DNA of 5,129 bases, taken from assembly GCA_964425255.1 (NCBI GenBank), contig CAYRMV010000193.1:1-5129 (forward strand), written 5' to 3'. Positions 5,031 through 5,129 of the stretch are shown here, one piece after another. Numbering within the stretch: the stretch's first letter is position 1; each line of letters opens with the position of its first letter. The notes under the pieces were generated by a model. That model was not told where the DNA came from. It made no database searches and saw only the letters and a program-made list of their open reading frames with translations. The translations under genes were made by a program, and so were the position numbers. The stretch comes from CAYRMV01 sp964425255. Its GTDB lineage: Bacteria; Bacteroidota; Bacteroidia; Flavobacteriales_D; Crocinitomicaceae.

Positions 5031-5075
5031 GAGAGGCGCACTCCGCTCAATTTTGGGCGGAGCCGTCTACTCGAT
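5031..5075 (+). ncRNA. Group II intron domain VI with branch-point A and 3' splice site
   Basis: CTCCGCTC (5041-5048) pairs with GGGCGGAG (5055-5062). Below it AGGCG (5034-5038) pairs with CGTCT (5064-5068), and GAG (5031-5033) with CTC (5070-5072), leaving A5069 bulged. That A is the seventh base from the end of the intron (GAT, 5073-5075), the standard place for the lariat branch point. The 3' exon starts TAGCA. Confidence 0.8.
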
Positions 5076-5084
5076 TAGCAAACG

Positions 5085-5129
5085 TTAATATTTTATAATT
5101 TTCAATATTGCCTTCCTGTTACTTGATTC
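5085..5129 (-). CDS. Possible C-terminal end of an unknown gene (5' part outside window)
   Basis: On the minus strand the window edge is open for 14 codons (ESSNRKAILKIIKY) and then stops at TAA (5085-5087), four bases from the attC-like box TAGCA. A gene ending right beside such a site would match the spacing of the other genes here. The fragment is too short to identify, and an open frame of this length can occur by chance. Confidence 0.3.
   Translation of the reverse strand, partial: ESSNRKAILKIIKY

Larger units (their letters stand above)
3473..5075 (+). mobile_element. Group II intron with reverse transcriptase, degenerate
   Basis: The element starts with GTGTG at the exon junction and ends in the AT of CTCGAT (an AY end). 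The 5' exon TTGCTGT (3466-3472) pairs with ACAGCAA (3730-3736) in domain I (IBS1-EBS1). Domains V and VI fold at the 3' end. It encodes an RT/maturase without an HNH endonuclease domain. Use of IBS1 only, a CGC triad and insertion beside a stem-loop resemble group IIC introns, including the IIC-attC type. At 1603 nt it is shorter than the 1.9-2 kb I would expect. It seems to lack domains II-III and the RT N-terminus and carries a frameshift, so it is probably immobile and unable to splice. Its orientation is opposite to all neighbouring genes. Confidence 0.85.

Noticed and set aside
1..5129. CRISPR array, tRNA, rRNA, integrase or transposase genes
   Set aside because: No regularly spaced repeats, cloverleaf or rRNA-like sequence, and no recombinase reading frame were seen; the only mobility protein is the intron RT.

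Overview
The window looks like an accessory region from a member of the Bacteroidota. The evidence is its AT-rich base composition, at least two start-proximal sequences matching the Bacteroidota sigma-ABfr -7 box (TAnnTTTG, one with a correctly spaced TTTG at -33), and a group II intron of a type I associate with this phylum. No genus can be named.

Every ordinary gene is on the minus strand. From right to left they are: the last codons of an unknown gene at the right edge (5085-5129); a MazE/MazF-type toxin-antitoxin pair (2762-3321); a small polytopic membrane protein of unknown function (2096-2572); a VOC-fold (glyoxalase/bleomycin-resistance-like) protein (1424-1843); and a two-gene operon of a four-helix membrane protein followed by a TetR-family regulator that runs off the left edge (1-1010). 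The operon's promoter carries a palindrome that is probably the TetR operator.

The single-function genes are separated by related imperfect inverted repeats. Their outer boxes read TAAC on one side and GTTA on the other, and their arms are shared between sites. The left arms at 1928 and 3402 agree at 20 of 23 positions, and those at 1399 and 2591 share a core of about 15 nt. This layout (one gene or operon, same strand, then a foldable site) is what a gene-cassette array of attC-like sites without a nearby integrase would look like. That is an inference, and another Bacteroidota repeat family is the main alternative.

The one plus-strand element is a group II intron (3473-5075) with a reverse transcriptase/maturase. 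It sits inside the outermost box of one attC-like site. Removing it restores a site with a perfect 7-bp outer box, a small asymmetric internal loop and an 18-bp stem. The boundaries are supported by a GTGTG start, a 7-nt IBS1-EBS1 match, a foldable domain V with a CGC triad, and a domain VI with a bulged A seven positions from the 3' end. The intron is probably dead. It is short, domain I seems to run straight into the RT reading frame (so domains II-III and the RT N-terminus are missing), and the maturase is frameshifted at a 16-bp perfect palindrome.
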